A DNA stretch of 37,479 bases from a bacterium (GCA_030647415.1 JAUSKB010000025.1:1-37479); one strand, 5' to 3'. Positions 25,101-34,776 are shown, counted from the first letter of the stretch. Numbers and translations: made by a program. Notes: a model not told the origin generated them from the sequence alone.

Positions 25101-25739
25101 ATGATTCCCGCTGCGCCCCTACCGAAGGTCGCCTCAGGCGACCGAAGGGGGGCCGCATATCTCGCGAAACGCGACCCATCGCTCCGGACCGTCATCAAGC
25201 AGACGAGGCTCGCCGCCGTCAATGTCTCGGAAAACCGCTTCCAATTTCTCGTCGAAGCCATCATCGGCCAGCAGCTTTCGGAGAAGGCCGCCGCGACCAT
25301 CACGCGGCGGTTTCACGCCTTGTTTCGCACCGGTGGGTTCCCGTCGCCGCGTGTTGTGCTCCGCGTGTCGCTACGCCGCATCCGGGTCGTCGGCATCTCG
25401 AACGCGAAAGCGGCATACATTCATAACGTCGCGCGGGCGGTCGCGGGCGGAAAGTTGAAACTCAAAACACTCGACCGGCTCGCCGATGCCGAGGTGGCGG
25501 CAACGCTCACGGTGGTGAAGGGGATTGGCCCGTGGACGGCAGAAATGTTCCTCATATTCGCGCTCGGCCGGCCTGATGTTTTCTCGGCGGGAGATGCGGG
25601 ATTACAGACCGCGATGCGGAGGGTGTACGGGCTCCGGAAGCCGCCCGCCGCGGCGTGGGTCCGTCGGACGACGGAGCGATGGCGGCCGCATCGAAGTTTG
25701 ACCTGCCGCTACCTCTGGGCGTCGCTCGATAACAAATAG
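25101..25739 (+). CDS. HhH-GPD DNA glycosylase (AlkA / 3-methyladenine DNA glycosylase II-like)
   Basis: FQFLVEAIIGQQLSEKAAATI...LTVVKGIGPWTAEMFLIFALGRPDVFSAGDAGLQTAM; start trimmed because the ORF track N-terminus runs through antisense tRNA. Confidence 0.9.
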   Translation: MIPAAPLPKVASGDRRGAAYLAKRDPSLRTVIKQTRLAAVNVSENRFQFLVEAIIGQQLSEKAAATITRRFHALFRTGGFPSPRVVLRVSLRRIRVVGISNAKAAYIHNVARAVAGGKLKLKTLDRLADAEVAATLTVVKGIGPWTAEMFLIFALGRPDVFSAGDAGLQTAMRRVYGLRKPPAAAWVRRTTERWRPHRSLTCRYLWASLDNK

Positions 25740-25759
25740 TAGACAGTAGGCAGGAGTAT

Positions 25760-25791
25760 CTATTCAACAATTCCATGGAATTGTTGAATAG
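25760..25791. repeat. Perfect 32-nt palindrome CTATTCAACAATTCCATGGAATTGTTGAATAG
   Basis: Self reverse complement; partial copy GTTGGAATTGCTGAATAG follows. Confidence 0.9.
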
Positions 25792-25888
25792 TGTTGGAAT
25801 TGCTGAATAGCGCCATTTTTGCTACCGTTTGAACGGGCTAGGTCGCCGAAGGAGACCGCCCGAACATCTTGAGAAACAAAATGTTTTA

Positions 25889-25959
25889 GGGCCTATAGCT
25901 TAATGGTAGAGCACCCGGTTTGCATCCGGGAGACGCGGGTTCGATTCCCACTAGGTCCA
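25889..25959 (+). tRNA. tRNA-Ala(UGC)
   Basis: GGGCCTA TA GCTTAATGGTAGAGC A CCCGG TTTGCAT CCGGG AGACG CGGG TTCGATT CCCAC TAGGTCC A; G3-U70 present. Confidence 0.95.
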
Positions 25960-25960
25960 C

Positions 25961-26057
25961 GGGCCCACCAAGATTTATCGGGACAATGAGGAGGTCAGCG
26001 GTTCCCTGCCTGCCGTACTTCGTACACGAAGGCAGGCGGAGAATCCGCTTGGGTCCA
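25961..26057 (+). pseudogene. tRNA-like remnant with hairpin inserted in the T loop
   Basis: GGGCCCA (25961-25967) pairs with TGGGTCC (26050-26056) including G3-U70; AGGTC-AGCGG-TTC / AAT-CCGCT T-arm split by 36 nt (26005-26040). Confidence 0.45.
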
Positions 26058-26262
26058 CCGGCAGATGTAACGGGGTGAAGTTAAACGGTCGCCTAAGGCG
26101 ACAGGTCGCGGGTTTTCCGGCTGTCATCCCGAGCGAAGCGAGGTTACAGCAGCGCAATCCGGCATAAATTATGAAGATTTATGCGGGACGACTCCTCCCT
26201 GGTCCACAATTCAGAATTTATGGCTTTACAATTTTATGTGGTATATGATAAAGATACATTGT

Positions 26263-26598
26263 ATGGGAAATACTACTACAAGAGGGAAATATCGCTGGAT
26301 TGTGTTTAAGAAGGGGACGGAATGGGTAGCTACGGCTTTGGAGTTTAATATTGTTCAGGTTGGCGACGACCCAAATCTGGTTTACTTAGAATTACAAGAG
26401 GCCGTAAAAGGATATGTCGAGGCTGCTCAGAAAATTAAAGGTTTTCGTGAAAAGACAATAAGCCCGATCTTGAATCAAAAACCAGACGAAGAGTATGAAA
26501 AACTTTGGAATCAAGCTCAATTGACGACAGAAAAACCCACAACCCAACTTCCAACGAATGTATTTAATTTTGGAACTCGGAACTTAGCTACCGTATAG
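26263..26598 (+). CDS. HicB-like antitoxin
   Basis: KYRWIVFKKGTEWVATALEFNIVQVGDDPNLVYLELQEAVKGYVEAA; adjacent to a HicA-like ORF. Confidence 0.6.
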   Translation: MGNTTTRGKYRWIVFKKGTEWVATALEFNIVQVGDDPNLVYLELQEAVKGYVEAAQKIKGFREKTISPILNQKPDEEYEKLWNQAQLTTEKPTTQLPTNVFNFGTRNLATV

Positions 26599-26610
26599 CT
26601 CTGTTTCAAT

Positions 26611-26844
26611 ATGCCGCATGGTATTTCAAATTGGACGTTCCTCGACGTCAAAACTTTTTTGATAGAACACGGCTTCCAGTTTCATCATGTGAGAGGCAGC
26701 CATTATTACTTTAAGAAATATCATAATAATAGATTCTATATGACCCATGTGCAGTATCACGGATCTAAGTCAATTCCCGAGGGAACCGTGAATGCAATCA
26801 TCCGCCAGTCGGGGATACCAAAGGAGAGATGGATGGGAAAATGA
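26611..26844 (+). CDS. HicA-like toxin (YcfA family)
   Basis: TFLDVKTFLIEHGFQFHHVRGSHYYFKK...HVQYHGSKSIPEGTVNAIIRQSGIPKERW. Confidence 0.75.
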   Translation: MPHGISNWTFLDVKTFLIEHGFQFHHVRGSHYYFKKYHNNRFYMTHVQYHGSKSIPEGTVNAIIRQSGIPKERWMGK

Positions 26845-27044
26845 AAAATCAAAAAGGATTCATCCAAATACCAATACTTATCGCAATCATTGCGGGGTTC
26901 TGACTTTTTCAAACAAATACCACCACACTTATTGGTGAAACAATAATGATTTTATTGTTGATTCAACCTCAGCTTTATATCTTATCTCATACATGTGGAT
27001 AACTAGGCTTGGACTTTCTAGTTTTGTTCTAATGAAGGTACCGT

Positions 27045-27815
27045 ATGAAATTAACTTTTGACCAACGACTTGCAGCAAACTACAAAAGCACACCGCAAAA
27101 GGTGCGTGTTTTAACGGAACAATGGGTCGATAATTCAATTTTTTGCCCGAATTGTGGACACGTGGATATTGATAAATATCCGAATAATCAGCCAGTTGCC
27201 GATTTTCACTGCTCTAATTGTCGAGAAGAATATGAATTGAAAAGCAAGCAAAGCACAATCGGAACGAAAATTGTAGACGGCGCGTATCGCACGATGCTCG
27301 AACGACTAACGAGTAGCAATAATCCAAACTTTTTTCTACTCAACTACGACTTATCAAATTTTTCAGTTACTAACTTTTTTGTCATACCGAAACACTTTTT
27401 CGTGCCAGAAATTATCGAGAAACGAAAACCGCTTGCGACAACGGCGCGCCGTGCTGGTTGGGTTGGATGCAACATTCTTCTGCAAAGTATTCCGCAAACA
27501 GGCAAAATCTTTTTCGTAAAGAACGGACAAATTGAGTCGAAAGAAAAAGTGCTTGCGGGATGGAAAAAGACATTATTTTTGCGCGATGAAAAGGAAGTTT
27601 CAGCGAAAGGTTGGTTGCTTGACGTAATGCGATGTGTTGAAAAGCTCGTAAAGAAAGAATTCACCCTTGACGAGGTGTATAAGTTTGAAAATGAATTGAG
27701 CAAACTTCATCCCGAAAACAAGCACATTAAAGATAAAATCCGCCAACAATTACAAATTTTACGCGATAAAGATTATCTTAGTTTTATGTCCCGGGGGTAT
27801 TATCGGCTTACATAA
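27045..27815 (+). CDS. DpnI-like methyl-directed (type IIM) restriction endonuclease
   Basis: CPNCGH...NNQPVADFHCSNCREEYELKSK...DGAYRTMLERL...NNPNFFLLNYD...RKPLATTARRAGWVGCNI...FTLDEVYKFENEL...NKHIKDKIRQQLQILRDKDYLSFMSRGYYRL follows DpnI throughout. Confidence 0.92.
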   Translation: MKLTFDQRLAANYKSTPQKVRVLTEQWVDNSIFCPNCGHVDIDKYPNNQPVADFHCSNCREEYELKSKQSTIGTKIVDGAYRTMLERLTSSNNPNFFLLNYDLSNFSVTNFFVIPKHFFVPEIIEKRKPLATTARRAGWVGCNILLQSIPQTGKIFFVKNGQIESKEKVLAGWKKTLFLRDEKEVSAKGWLLDVMRCVEKLVKKEFTLDEVYKFENELSKLHPENKHIKDKIRQQLQILRDKDYLSFMSRGYYRLT

Positions 27816-27817
27816 TT

Positions 27818-28018
27818 ATGGAAATACAACTTTCGCCATTTTGGGTAAAACTTATTTTGAGAATCGTTCCGTATGGACTATCTCATCGTATTTTGATTAT
27901 GTGCCGTGGATACAGCGAGGACTTGCAGAATTTTACCGAGCTTGTTTGGGAAGACGATAAATACTTGGATTTTTACGACAAGGAAACTTATCCCGAATAT
28001 CAGTTATGGCTAACATGA
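27818..28018 (+). CDS. Small hypothetical protein
   Basis: ORF track; 66 aa, AT-rich island. Confidence 0.4.
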   Translation: MEIQLSPFWVKLILRIVPYGLSHRILIMCRGYSEDLQNFTELVWEDDKYLDFYDKETYPEYQLWLT

Positions 28019-28191
28019 ATCACACAAAACTCCAATCACAATATGATAAGATTTATTCCTACTTCAGAACCACTTGTGAACCTTTTGATTTTCTGGAGTG
28101 GGGTGGAAAAGTTTTACAAGTATGGGATGGCAACACAGTAGTTGAGGTGTATCATCTACCAGAGATGGGTTTTATATTGAGAGATAAATAA
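28015..28191 (+). CDS. Small hypothetical protein
   Basis: MNHTKLQSQYDKIYSYFRTTCEPFDFLEWGGKVLQVWDGNTVVEVYHLPEMGFILRDK; overlaps the upstream ORF. Confidence 0.4.
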   Translation: MNHTKLQSQYDKIYSYFRTTCEPFDFLEWGGKVLQVWDGNTVVEVYHLPEMGFILRDK

Positions 28192-28195
28192 TTAT

Positions 28196-28354
28196 ATGAA
28201 ACTAAAAAAATTTATAAATAAATTGCAGGAAATTAGAAGGAAATATGGAGAAGATGCGGAAGTTATTATGGCTGATTATATTCCCGTTGTTGACCCAGTT
28301 TTTCTATCAGACAAGAATGTGGGAAATAAAGTAGTAATAACTGATCAAAAATGA
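28196..28354 (+). CDS. Very small hypothetical ORF (52 aa)
   Basis: ATG...TGA overlapping the next ATG as ATGA; not in the ORF track. Confidence 0.35.
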   Translation: MKLKKFINKLQEIRRKYGEDAEVIMADYIPVVDPVFLSDKNVGNKVVITDQK

Positions 28355-28617
28355 AATTTCAAAAAGTTGCTGGCTCGGTTGATGAAAAGTTGCAAACGTG
28401 CGATTTCAAGAAAAAGCAATATCGCAAACTTATGGCACCGCTGAATATCGAGGTCGAATACATCTACATTCTCAATGATTGGTTCAAAATTCCGGCATAC
28501 AAAGACACACTCGATTATGTTATATCAGTCGGGTGTCAGTATTATTTCAATTATTTACCACTACAAAAATTGGGGTTGCCAGTACCCACAAAAGGAGCAT
28601 TAGTTGAGAATATGTGA
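28351..28617 (+). CDS. Hypothetical protein, possibly a C-terminal restriction-endonuclease fragment
   Basis: KVAGSVDEKLQTCDFKKKQYRKLMAPLNIEVEYIYILNDWFKIPAYKDTLDYVISVGCQYYFNYLPLQKLGLP; starts mid-domain; by eye only. Confidence 0.4.
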   Translation: MKFQKVAGSVDEKLQTCDFKKKQYRKLMAPLNIEVEYIYILNDWFKIPAYKDTLDYVISVGCQYYFNYLPLQKLGLPVPTKGALVENM

Positions 28618-28629
28618 CCCCACAAAATT

Positions 28630-29193
28630 ATGCCCCGCGCTATCATCGTGCACGGCTGGAGCGACAGTCCTGCGGGGAGTTGGTTCCCGTGGCTTACGCG
28701 CGAGCTTGAGGCGAGGGGATTCGCGGTCACGGTCCCTGCGATGCCCGACCCTGATGCGCCGAAAATCGAGGCGTGGGTGGCGAAACTTCAGGAAACCATT
28801 GGAACACCAGATGACAACCTCGTGCTCGTTGGCCACAGCGTCGGATGCCAGACCATTCTGCGATATCTCGAATCGTTGCCGGAAGACACGCGAGTCGGGC
28901 GGGTAGTTCTTGTCGCACCGTGGTTCACACTCCAAAACCTCGGCGAGGATGAAAAGGAAGTCGCCAAGCCGTGGCTCACATCGCCCATGGACCTCGCGAA
29001 GGTCCGGACACGCGCGGCATCATTCGCGGCCATCGTTTCCGACAACGACCCGTATGTTCCTATGGAGCCGACCGCGACCATACTCCGGGGCACGCTCGGT
29101 GCAACAGTCGCAGTGGAAGCAGGTAAAGGGCACGTATCCGGCGAGGATGGCGTGACGGAGCTTCCGTCGATCTTGAGTGCCGCAATCGGCTAG
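28630..29193 (+). CDS. RBBP9/YdeN-type alpha/beta hydrolase
   Basis: MPRAIIVHGWSDSPAGSWFPWL...LVLVGHSVGCQTILRYL...VSDNDPYVP. Confidence 0.88.
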   Translation: MPRAIIVHGWSDSPAGSWFPWLTRELEARGFAVTVPAMPDPDAPKIEAWVAKLQETIGTPDDNLVLVGHSVGCQTILRYLESLPEDTRVGRVVLVAPWFTLQNLGEDEKEVAKPWLTSPMDLAKVRTRAASFAAIVSDNDPYVPMEPTATILRGTLGATVAVEAGKGHVSGEDGVTELPSILSAAIG

Positions 29194-29351
29194 CTCGGCA
29201 TTTGGGCTAATGGGTATTCCTGCCCGCCCCTGCCTACCGGTCACACCCCGCCAAAGGCGAGGTTCCGCTCCGGCGGGACCGTGGGCAGGCAGATTTGGTG
29301 GGAGTTAGCCAGCAATGGGTGAACAGTATGAATGCTGTCACCTCGGCATTT

Positions 29352-29411
29352 TTTGTTTGTTGTTGGTTGTCCCTCGCTCCTGCTCGGGATGAATCATTTG
29401 TTGTTGGTTAC
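29352..29411. repeat. Family D element with inverted REP-like core
   Basis: ttgtttgttgttggttgtccctcgctcctgctcgggatgaatcatttgttgttggtt. Confidence 0.55.
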
Positions 29412-29431
29412 GCTTGCGCTACACTGATGGT

Positions 29432-30610
29432 ATGCGTGTCGCCATCCTCCATGACTACTTAAACCAGCTCGGCGGCGCGGAGCGGGTGCTTCAGGTACTT
29501 TTGGACATGTTCCCGGGTGCCGACCTCTACACGCTGTTCTACGATGCAGTGCGGACCGAGGGTCGGTTCGCGCGGCAGGTGACGAAAACGAGCGCGCTCG
29601 ACATTCCCTTCATCCGCGACCGGCACCGTGCCTTCATCCCGCTCCTCCCGTGGGCGGCACGCTCGGTCTCCTCGCCCACGCGCTACGACCTCGTCATCTC
29701 ATCGACTGCAAGCTACGCGAAGGGGTTTCGGGTGGACGGCTTGTGCCACGTCGCCTACTGCTACACGCCGCTCCGGTACGCCTGGGAGCGGGAGTACGTG
29801 GATGCGATTCCGTTCCTGCCGGGGTTTGCAAAGCGGCTCATCGCGCCGATCGTCGCGCGCTCGCTCCAGAAATGGGACTTCGCCGCCGCGCAGCGACCGA
29901 ACCTCTTCATCGCTATTTCGGAGCATATTGCTGGGAAGGTGCGTGCCTACTACCGCCGCGACCCGATTGTCATCTACCCGCCGGTCGACACCGAGATGTT
30001 CTTTCCCGAGCCGGTCGGGCTCACCCGAACGACTATTCAGTCGGGCGGGGAGCGAGGAAGCTACTTTCTCATGGTCGGGCGGCTTCTCCACTACAAGCGG
30101 TTCGACCTCGGCATCCAGGCGGCGGTGCGCCTTCGTCGACCAGTCCGGATTGTCGGCGATGGACCGGATGGATCGCGGCTCCGGCGGCTCGTGAATTCGC
30201 CATTCGTCGAATTCATTCCACGCGTCACGGACCAGGAACTTCGTTTACTGTACTCGAACGCAACGGCGCTCGTGTTTCCGCAGGTGGAGGACTTCGGACT
30301 CGTTGCCGCGGAGGCGCTCGCCTGCGGCACACCCGTGGTTGCGTACGCGAAGGGCGGCGGCGGGGAGATTGTCGAGGATGGCGTAACCGGCGTGCTCGTG
30401 GCGGACCAGACGGTGGATGCGTTCACGGATGGGATGCGGCGCGTCGGCGCGATGACGTTCGACCGCCTCACGCTTCGGGCCGCCACAGAGCGTTTCTCAA
30501 CGAAACGATTTCAGAGCGAATTTCTCGGCGCTATCCAGTCGGCGGGCGTGCCGCTCGAACGTTCCGTCGCCCGCACGATCAAGCGGGTCACGTATGCACG
30601 TCGCCGTTGA
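29432..30610 (+). CDS. GT4-type glycosyltransferase
   Basis: MRVAILHDYLNQLGGAERVL...GRLLHYKRFDLGIQAAVRL...VEDFGLVAAEALACGTPVVAYAKGGGGEIV. Confidence 0.92.
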   Translation: MRVAILHDYLNQLGGAERVLQVLLDMFPGADLYTLFYDAVRTEGRFARQVTKTSALDIPFIRDRHRAFIPLLPWAARSVSSPTRYDLVISSTASYAKGFRVDGLCHVAYCYTPLRYAWEREYVDAIPFLPGFAKRLIAPIVARSLQKWDFAAAQRPNLFIAISEHIAGKVRAYYRRDPIVIYPPVDTEMFFPEPVGLTRTTIQSGGERGSYFLMVGRLLHYKRFDLGIQAAVRLRRPVRIVGDGPDGSRLRRLVNSPFVEFIPRVTDQELRLLYSNATALVFPQVEDFGLVAAEALACGTPVVAYAKGGGGEIVEDGVTGVLVADQTVDAFTDGMRRVGAMTFDRLTLRAATERFSTKRFQSEFLGAIQSAGVPLERSVARTIKRVTYARRR

Positions 30611-31760
30611 TATCCGGCTCCTCACGACCGGGAAGACGACCGGAGTCGAGGAGTATACCCGAGCGCTTATTGATGCCCTGCTCCGCCGCGCGGATGGCCA
30701 CCACTACACGCTGGTGTACAACGGGCTCGTCCGTGCGCCGCTCCCGGCGCGGTGGTTAAATCATCCAAAGGCGCGGGTGGTCACTGCCCGTATCCCGAAC
30801 AAGTTCCTGGACGCCGCGCTCTGGCTCACCTATGAACCGCACCTCGGCCGTTTTTGCATGGAGCCGCCGGACCTTGTCTACTCGCCGCACCTCAATATCG
30901 TCGCGCCGCCGCCGGGCGTGCCGCGCGTCATGACCATCCATGACCTCTCCTTTCGACACTATCCGGAGTTTGTGCTCCTGCGCCGCCGTCTCTGGAATTG
31001 GTTTCAGGCATACGAAGCGCGCGCCCGGTCCGCCGATGCGGTGGTGGCGGTCTCGGAGTTCACCCGTCGGGACGTCATCGAGACCCTCGGTGTCGCATCA
31101 GAGCGCGTCCATGCCATCTACCCCGGCCGAAATTCGGTGTACCGCCCGTATGCACCCCACGACCCGGAGCTTGCGGTGTTTCGGACGGCGCACCCAGAGT
31201 TTGCCGCACCGTTTATCCTTACCGTTGGGACAGTGGAACCGCGAAAGAACCACCGTGCGGCGATTCGTGCGTTTGCCGCGCTGAAACGGAATCCGGCGTA
31301 CCGAGCGCTCAAACTCGTCATCGCCGGGCAGTGGGGCTGGAAGTATGGTACGATACGAAAAGAGGCCGCAGTGACGCACTGCGCGGCGGACATTCTGTGG
31401 TGGCGGACCGCGACCGAACGAGAACTCCGCACCCTCTATACGCTCGCACGCGTCATGGTGTACCCCTCGTGGTTTGAAGGATTCGGTTTCCCACCGCTCG
31501 AGGCGATGGCGTGCGGTACGCCGGTTGTGACGTCAAACCGCTCCTCCCTGCCGGAGGTGGTGGGGGAGGCGGCGCTTACCGTGAGCCCGTGGGACCCAGC
31601 GGAGCTCGCGGCAGCCATTGCCGCCGTTTTCCCCGATGGTCCGCTCCGCGATCGGTTCATCGCGGCGGGGTTCCGGAACATTGATCGGTTCGACTGGGAC
31701 CGCACCGCCGACCAACTCGTCTCCCTCTTCGAGTCGCTTGTCGTGGAACGTAAAGTCTGA
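30594..31760 (+). CDS. GT4-type glycosyltransferase
   Basis: [29 protein letters not shown]...[17 protein letters not shown]...[35 protein letters not shown]. Confidence 0.93.
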   Translation: MHVAVDIRLLTTGKTTGVEEYTRALIDALLRRADGHHYTLVYNGLVRAPLPARWLNHPKARVVTARIPNKFLDAALWLTYEPHLGRFCMEPPDLVYSPHLNIVAPPPGVPRVMTIHDLSFRHYPEFVLLRRRLWNWFQAYEARARSADAVVAVSEFTRRDVIETLGVASERVHAIYPGRNSVYRPYAPHDPELAVFRTAHPEFAAPFILTVGTVEPRKNHRAAIRAFAALKRNPAYRALKLVIAGQWGWKYGTIRKEAAVTHCAADILWWRTATERELRTLYTLARVMVYPSWFEGFGFPPLEAMACGTPVVTSNRSSLPEVVGEAALTVSPWDPAELAAAIAAVFPDGPLRDRFIAAGFRNIDRFDWDRTADQLVSLFESLVVERKV

Positions 31761-31802
31761 ATTCCGTTGTAGGTTGTTGGTTGTTTATTGTCGATTACCT
31801 CA

Positions 31803-33911
31803 ATGCCCACCCTCGTCCCGCATAAGAACATCGAACCGATACTGATGGATATCCGGCGGCCGGGTGCCACTCGGCAGGCGCCGGTATTCCGGTCAATTGT
31901 ACACCTCGAGCGGTCGCCGGAGCAGACTTCGAGGTTTGCGGCCTCCGCCAGCCGGCGGACGGCGCGCCGGGTGGTTTTCGCAGTCCTTACGGCACTCATT
32001 GTCGGCCTTAGCACTGGTACCTGGTGGTCGCTCCATGAGGTTCAGCGGTTGACGCAATCTCTATCCGGTCGCGGCGACATCGTCGCACAGAACTTCATCT
32101 TGGCACTCGAGGCCTTAACCGCGTTCAAGCCGGGGGAGGCGCACGCCTATCTGGTCAACAACGAGCAGGCGATGAAGGACCTCTCCGGATCGCTCGGCGT
32201 TACGGAGCGCGCAATGCTGAATGTTGCCGGCGGCATGGTACCTGCTATCAAGGCAAGCACCGCCATTTTTGGCAGCGCCGCGAAGCTGAATGAGCAGTTC
32301 CTGGATCTCTCAAGCCTCCTCATGGAGTTTCAGGCGCACGGACTTGTTTACTTCCAATCCGACGGGGAGCGGCTCCTCGTGCTTTTCGGGCGCATACGGG
32401 CGAGCATCGCGGACATCAGCGCGACCACCAAGGAGCTCAAAAATTCCACTGCGTCGTTGCGCGGCGCCTCGAGTTTCGTGGCATCGCTTGATGACGAGCT
32501 CGGCGAGCACTACCTGAAGCGCGCCGCAGACCTCTACCAGGTGGAGCAGTTTCTTGATGCGCTCCTTGCATTTCTTTCCTCCGATTCCGATCGCCATTTT
32601 CTGATACTATTTCAGAACCCAGCAGAACTTCGGCCGGGCGGCGGGTTCATCGGGAGTTACGCAGACCTCACCATCCGTCGCGGGCAGCTCGCGAACCTCG
32701 ACGTGCGGGATATTTACGACCCGGACGGACAGCTTGCGCTGAACGTCACGCCACCGACGCCGCTCCGGACCTTGACCGAGCGGTGGGGCGCCCGCGACGC
32801 GAACTGGTTTTTTGATTTCCCGACCTCGGCACGGACCGTGCTCGGACTCCTGGAAAGCTCGAAGATGTATTCAGAGCGGCACACGACCTTCGAGGGCGCG
32901 CTTGCGTTAAACATCGACATTGTGAAGACAATCCTTGGAGCAGTCGGCCCCATCAAACTTCCCGACTACACGTTCACCGTGACCGCGGACAACTTCCTCT
33001 CGGAGGTCCAGCGCGAGGTTGAGACTGGAGCGGACAACAAGGCGGGGCACCCGAAGCGGATCCTCTCCGTGCTCACGCCCATCATTCTCGAGCGGCTGAA
33101 CAGTTTATCACCGGAGGCACATATGGCGCTCCTGGACGCGTTCGGGGCGCATCTCACGCGGAAGGACATTATGGTGTACATGAAGGACCCCACACTTGCC
33201 ACCTACTTTGCCGCTCGGGGCGTGGATGGCGCGGTGTACACCCAGCCGACCGGGTTCTGGGGTAGCTACGTGGGTGTGGTGGATGCGAACGTGGCGGGCG
33301 GCAAGTCCGACGCCTTCATTACGCAGACCATTGATGCGCGCATCGATGTGGATACGGACGGCGGCGTACTCACGGACCTCGCGGTCACTCGGGCGCACGC
33401 GGGCGACAAGCAAAAGGACCCGTGGTGGCGCACGACGAACCAGAACTACCTCCAGGTGTATACATTGCCAGGCTCAACACTCGTCGGCCTTTCGGGCAAT
33501 GATGTGAAAACCATGGTGACCGCGGAATCGGAGGGGAACGACTTCACCGCGAACACGGATTTGGACCGCATCGAGCGCACGACGACGTTCCTCGCGTCCG
33601 AGAACGCCTGGTCGCTCCAGGCGTTCGGGAAACAGGTATTCGCAACCTGGTTCAATGTGGCGGCGGGGAAGCGCAAGACACTTGAGGTCCGCTACCAGAC
33701 GCCGGACACGACCGGCGAGGCGGTAGTGCCGGGGCGGCAGTTCACCTTTGTGTTCGACCGGCAGTCGGGCGTGAAGACCTCGCTCCGGGCCGCCATTCTT
33801 GCCCCCATCGGGTACGAGTGGGCGGAGGCGCGCGGTTCTGCCTTTGTCATCGAGGAGCCGGACCCGCCGGCCCGTATTGAGACAAAGCTCACGCTGGTGA
33901 AACAGTTGTAG
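31803..33911 (+). CDS. DUF4012 domain-containing membrane protein
   Basis: One TM near the N-terminus; [31 protein letters not shown]...[11 protein letters not shown]. Confidence 0.88.
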   Translation: MPTLVPHKNIEPILMDIRRPGATRQAPVFRSIVHLERSPEQTSRFAASASRRTARRVVFAVLTALIVGLSTGTWWSLHEVQRLTQSLSGRGDIVAQNFILALEALTAFKPGEAHAYLVNNEQAMKDLSGSLGVTERAMLNVAGGMVPAIKASTAIFGSAAKLNEQFLDLSSLLMEFQAHGLVYFQSDGERLLVLFGRIRASIADISATTKELKNSTASLRGASSFVASLDDELGEHYLKRAADLYQVEQFLDALLAFLSSDSDRHFLILFQNPAELRPGGGFIGSYADLTIRRGQLANLDVRDIYDPDGQLALNVTPPTPLRTLTERWGARDANWFFDFPTSARTVLGLLESSKMYSERHTTFEGALALNIDIVKTILGAVGPIKLPDYTFTVTADNFLSEVQREVETGADNKAGHPKRILSVLTPIILERLNSLSPEAHMALLDAFGAHLTRKDIMVYMKDPTLATYFAARGVDGAVYTQPTGFWGSYVGVVDANVAGGKSDAFITQTIDARIDVDTDGGVLTDLAVTRAHAGDKQKDPWWRTTNQNYLQVYTLPGSTLVGLSGNDVKTMVTAESEGNDFTANTDLDRIERTTTFLASENAWSLQAFGKQVFATWFNVAAGKRKTLEVRYQTPDTTGEAVVPGRQFTFVFDRQSGVKTSLRAAILAPIGYEWAEARGSAFVIEEPDPPARIETKLTLVKQL

Positions 33912-33992
33912 TGTGTACCCTGGAGCGTGAATCCTGAAATGTAAAATGGAACCGACAATGATACGCAATCCACCCCCCGGCGCGAACGGCGC

Positions 33993-34032
33993 AACAATCG
34001 GGTGCTATGCCATAGCATAGCACCCGATTGTT
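33993..34032. repeat. Palindrome AACAATCGGGTGCTATGC-CATA-GCATAGCACCCGATTGTT followed by TTATT
   Basis: Perfect 18-bp arms; core GGTGCTATGCCATAGCATAGCACC recurs at 34580-34603. Confidence 0.92.
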
Positions 34033-34111
34033 TTATTGCCCCGATTGTATTCGAAGTGTCCGGATCCTAAACAGAATTTGCCCTGCGACAGCTGGCGGCT
34101 TGTCAGACCAT

Positions 34112-34168
34112 AGAACCCATCTCAAAAATAGATTTTTATGCGCCCGGTCTATTTTTGAGATAGGTTCT
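34112..34168. repeat. Inverted repeat at the 3' end of the TrpR-like gene
   Basis: AGAACCCATCTCAAAAATAGA 34112-34132 / TCTATTTTTGAGATAGGTTCT 34148-34168, one mismatch in 21. Confidence 0.88.
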
Positions 34169-34559
34169 AGTGGAGCCGCACGCGACCGTATTTCGTCTTC
34201 CGATAGTTTTGTATCTCGCCGGAGTGGTAATCCGGCATACCTCTCCCGGGACCTCGTTTCCGCTCCGTTTTTCCGCGCTCCCAGTAGCTCCGGTATCCAT
34301 GCTCACCCACCGATTTCTTCAAGACGCTGATGGTCTGCGGCGAGAGCCACAGTTCGTCGGCGATTCGCCGGTACGAGATTCCGGCGCCGATGCGCTCAAG
34401 CGCCGCGGCGCGGATGACGAGCGCATGGCGCTCGCGGGGAGTGACGAGCGGTTCCAGCCGCGCCCGTGACCGTATGAGCTTCTTCCAACACGCCGCCTCC
34501 CACTCCTTTCGAGAGGCGTAGTGACTCACGGGCGGTATCAAGAAAGCGTTCCGTGCCAT
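34167..34559 (-). CDS. TrpR/YerC-like HTH regulator
   Basis: LVTPRERHALVIRAAALERIGAGISYRRIADELWLSPQTISVLKKSVGEHGYRSYWERGK. Confidence 0.7.
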   Translation of the reverse strand: MARNAFLIPPVSHYASRKEWEAACWKKLIRSRARLEPLVTPRERHALVIRAAALERIGAGISYRRIADELWLSPQTISVLKKSVGEHGYRSYWERGKTERKRGPGRGMPDYHSGEIQNYRKTKYGRVRLH

Positions 34560-34579
34560 ACGTTCCAGTAGTATACCAT

Positions 34580-34603
34580 GGTGCTATGCCATAGCATAGC
34601 ACC
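34580..34603. promoter_or_regulatory. Operator-like palindrome GGTGCTATGCCATAGCATAGCACC just upstream of the TrpR-like gene
   Basis: 20 nt from the start codon; identical 24-nt core at 34000-34023. Confidence 0.5.
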
Positions 34604-34776
34604 CGTTGGATTTTTCGCTATTTCCAGCGTATGGGGTGTTTTCATCTCAAAAAATCATACGCCGGAACTAGTATTACCCATTCGGCATGAATCATCTGAA
34701 GGGATTTTACGGATGGGCGGGGTTCCGGTACTCTAACTAGGCTATTCACGCCCAGGCGCGGCGGAACAGCGTTTCC

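Noticed and set aside
25961-26208. tmRNA (ssrA) reading of the Ala-like 5'/3' ends
   Set aside because: No tmRNA tag reading frame or pseudoknot-like organisation, and the span is too short.
33993-34603. IS element or transposon formed by the TrpR-like gene and flanking palindromes
   Set aside because: No transposase domain and no target-site duplication visible; kept only as a hypothesis.
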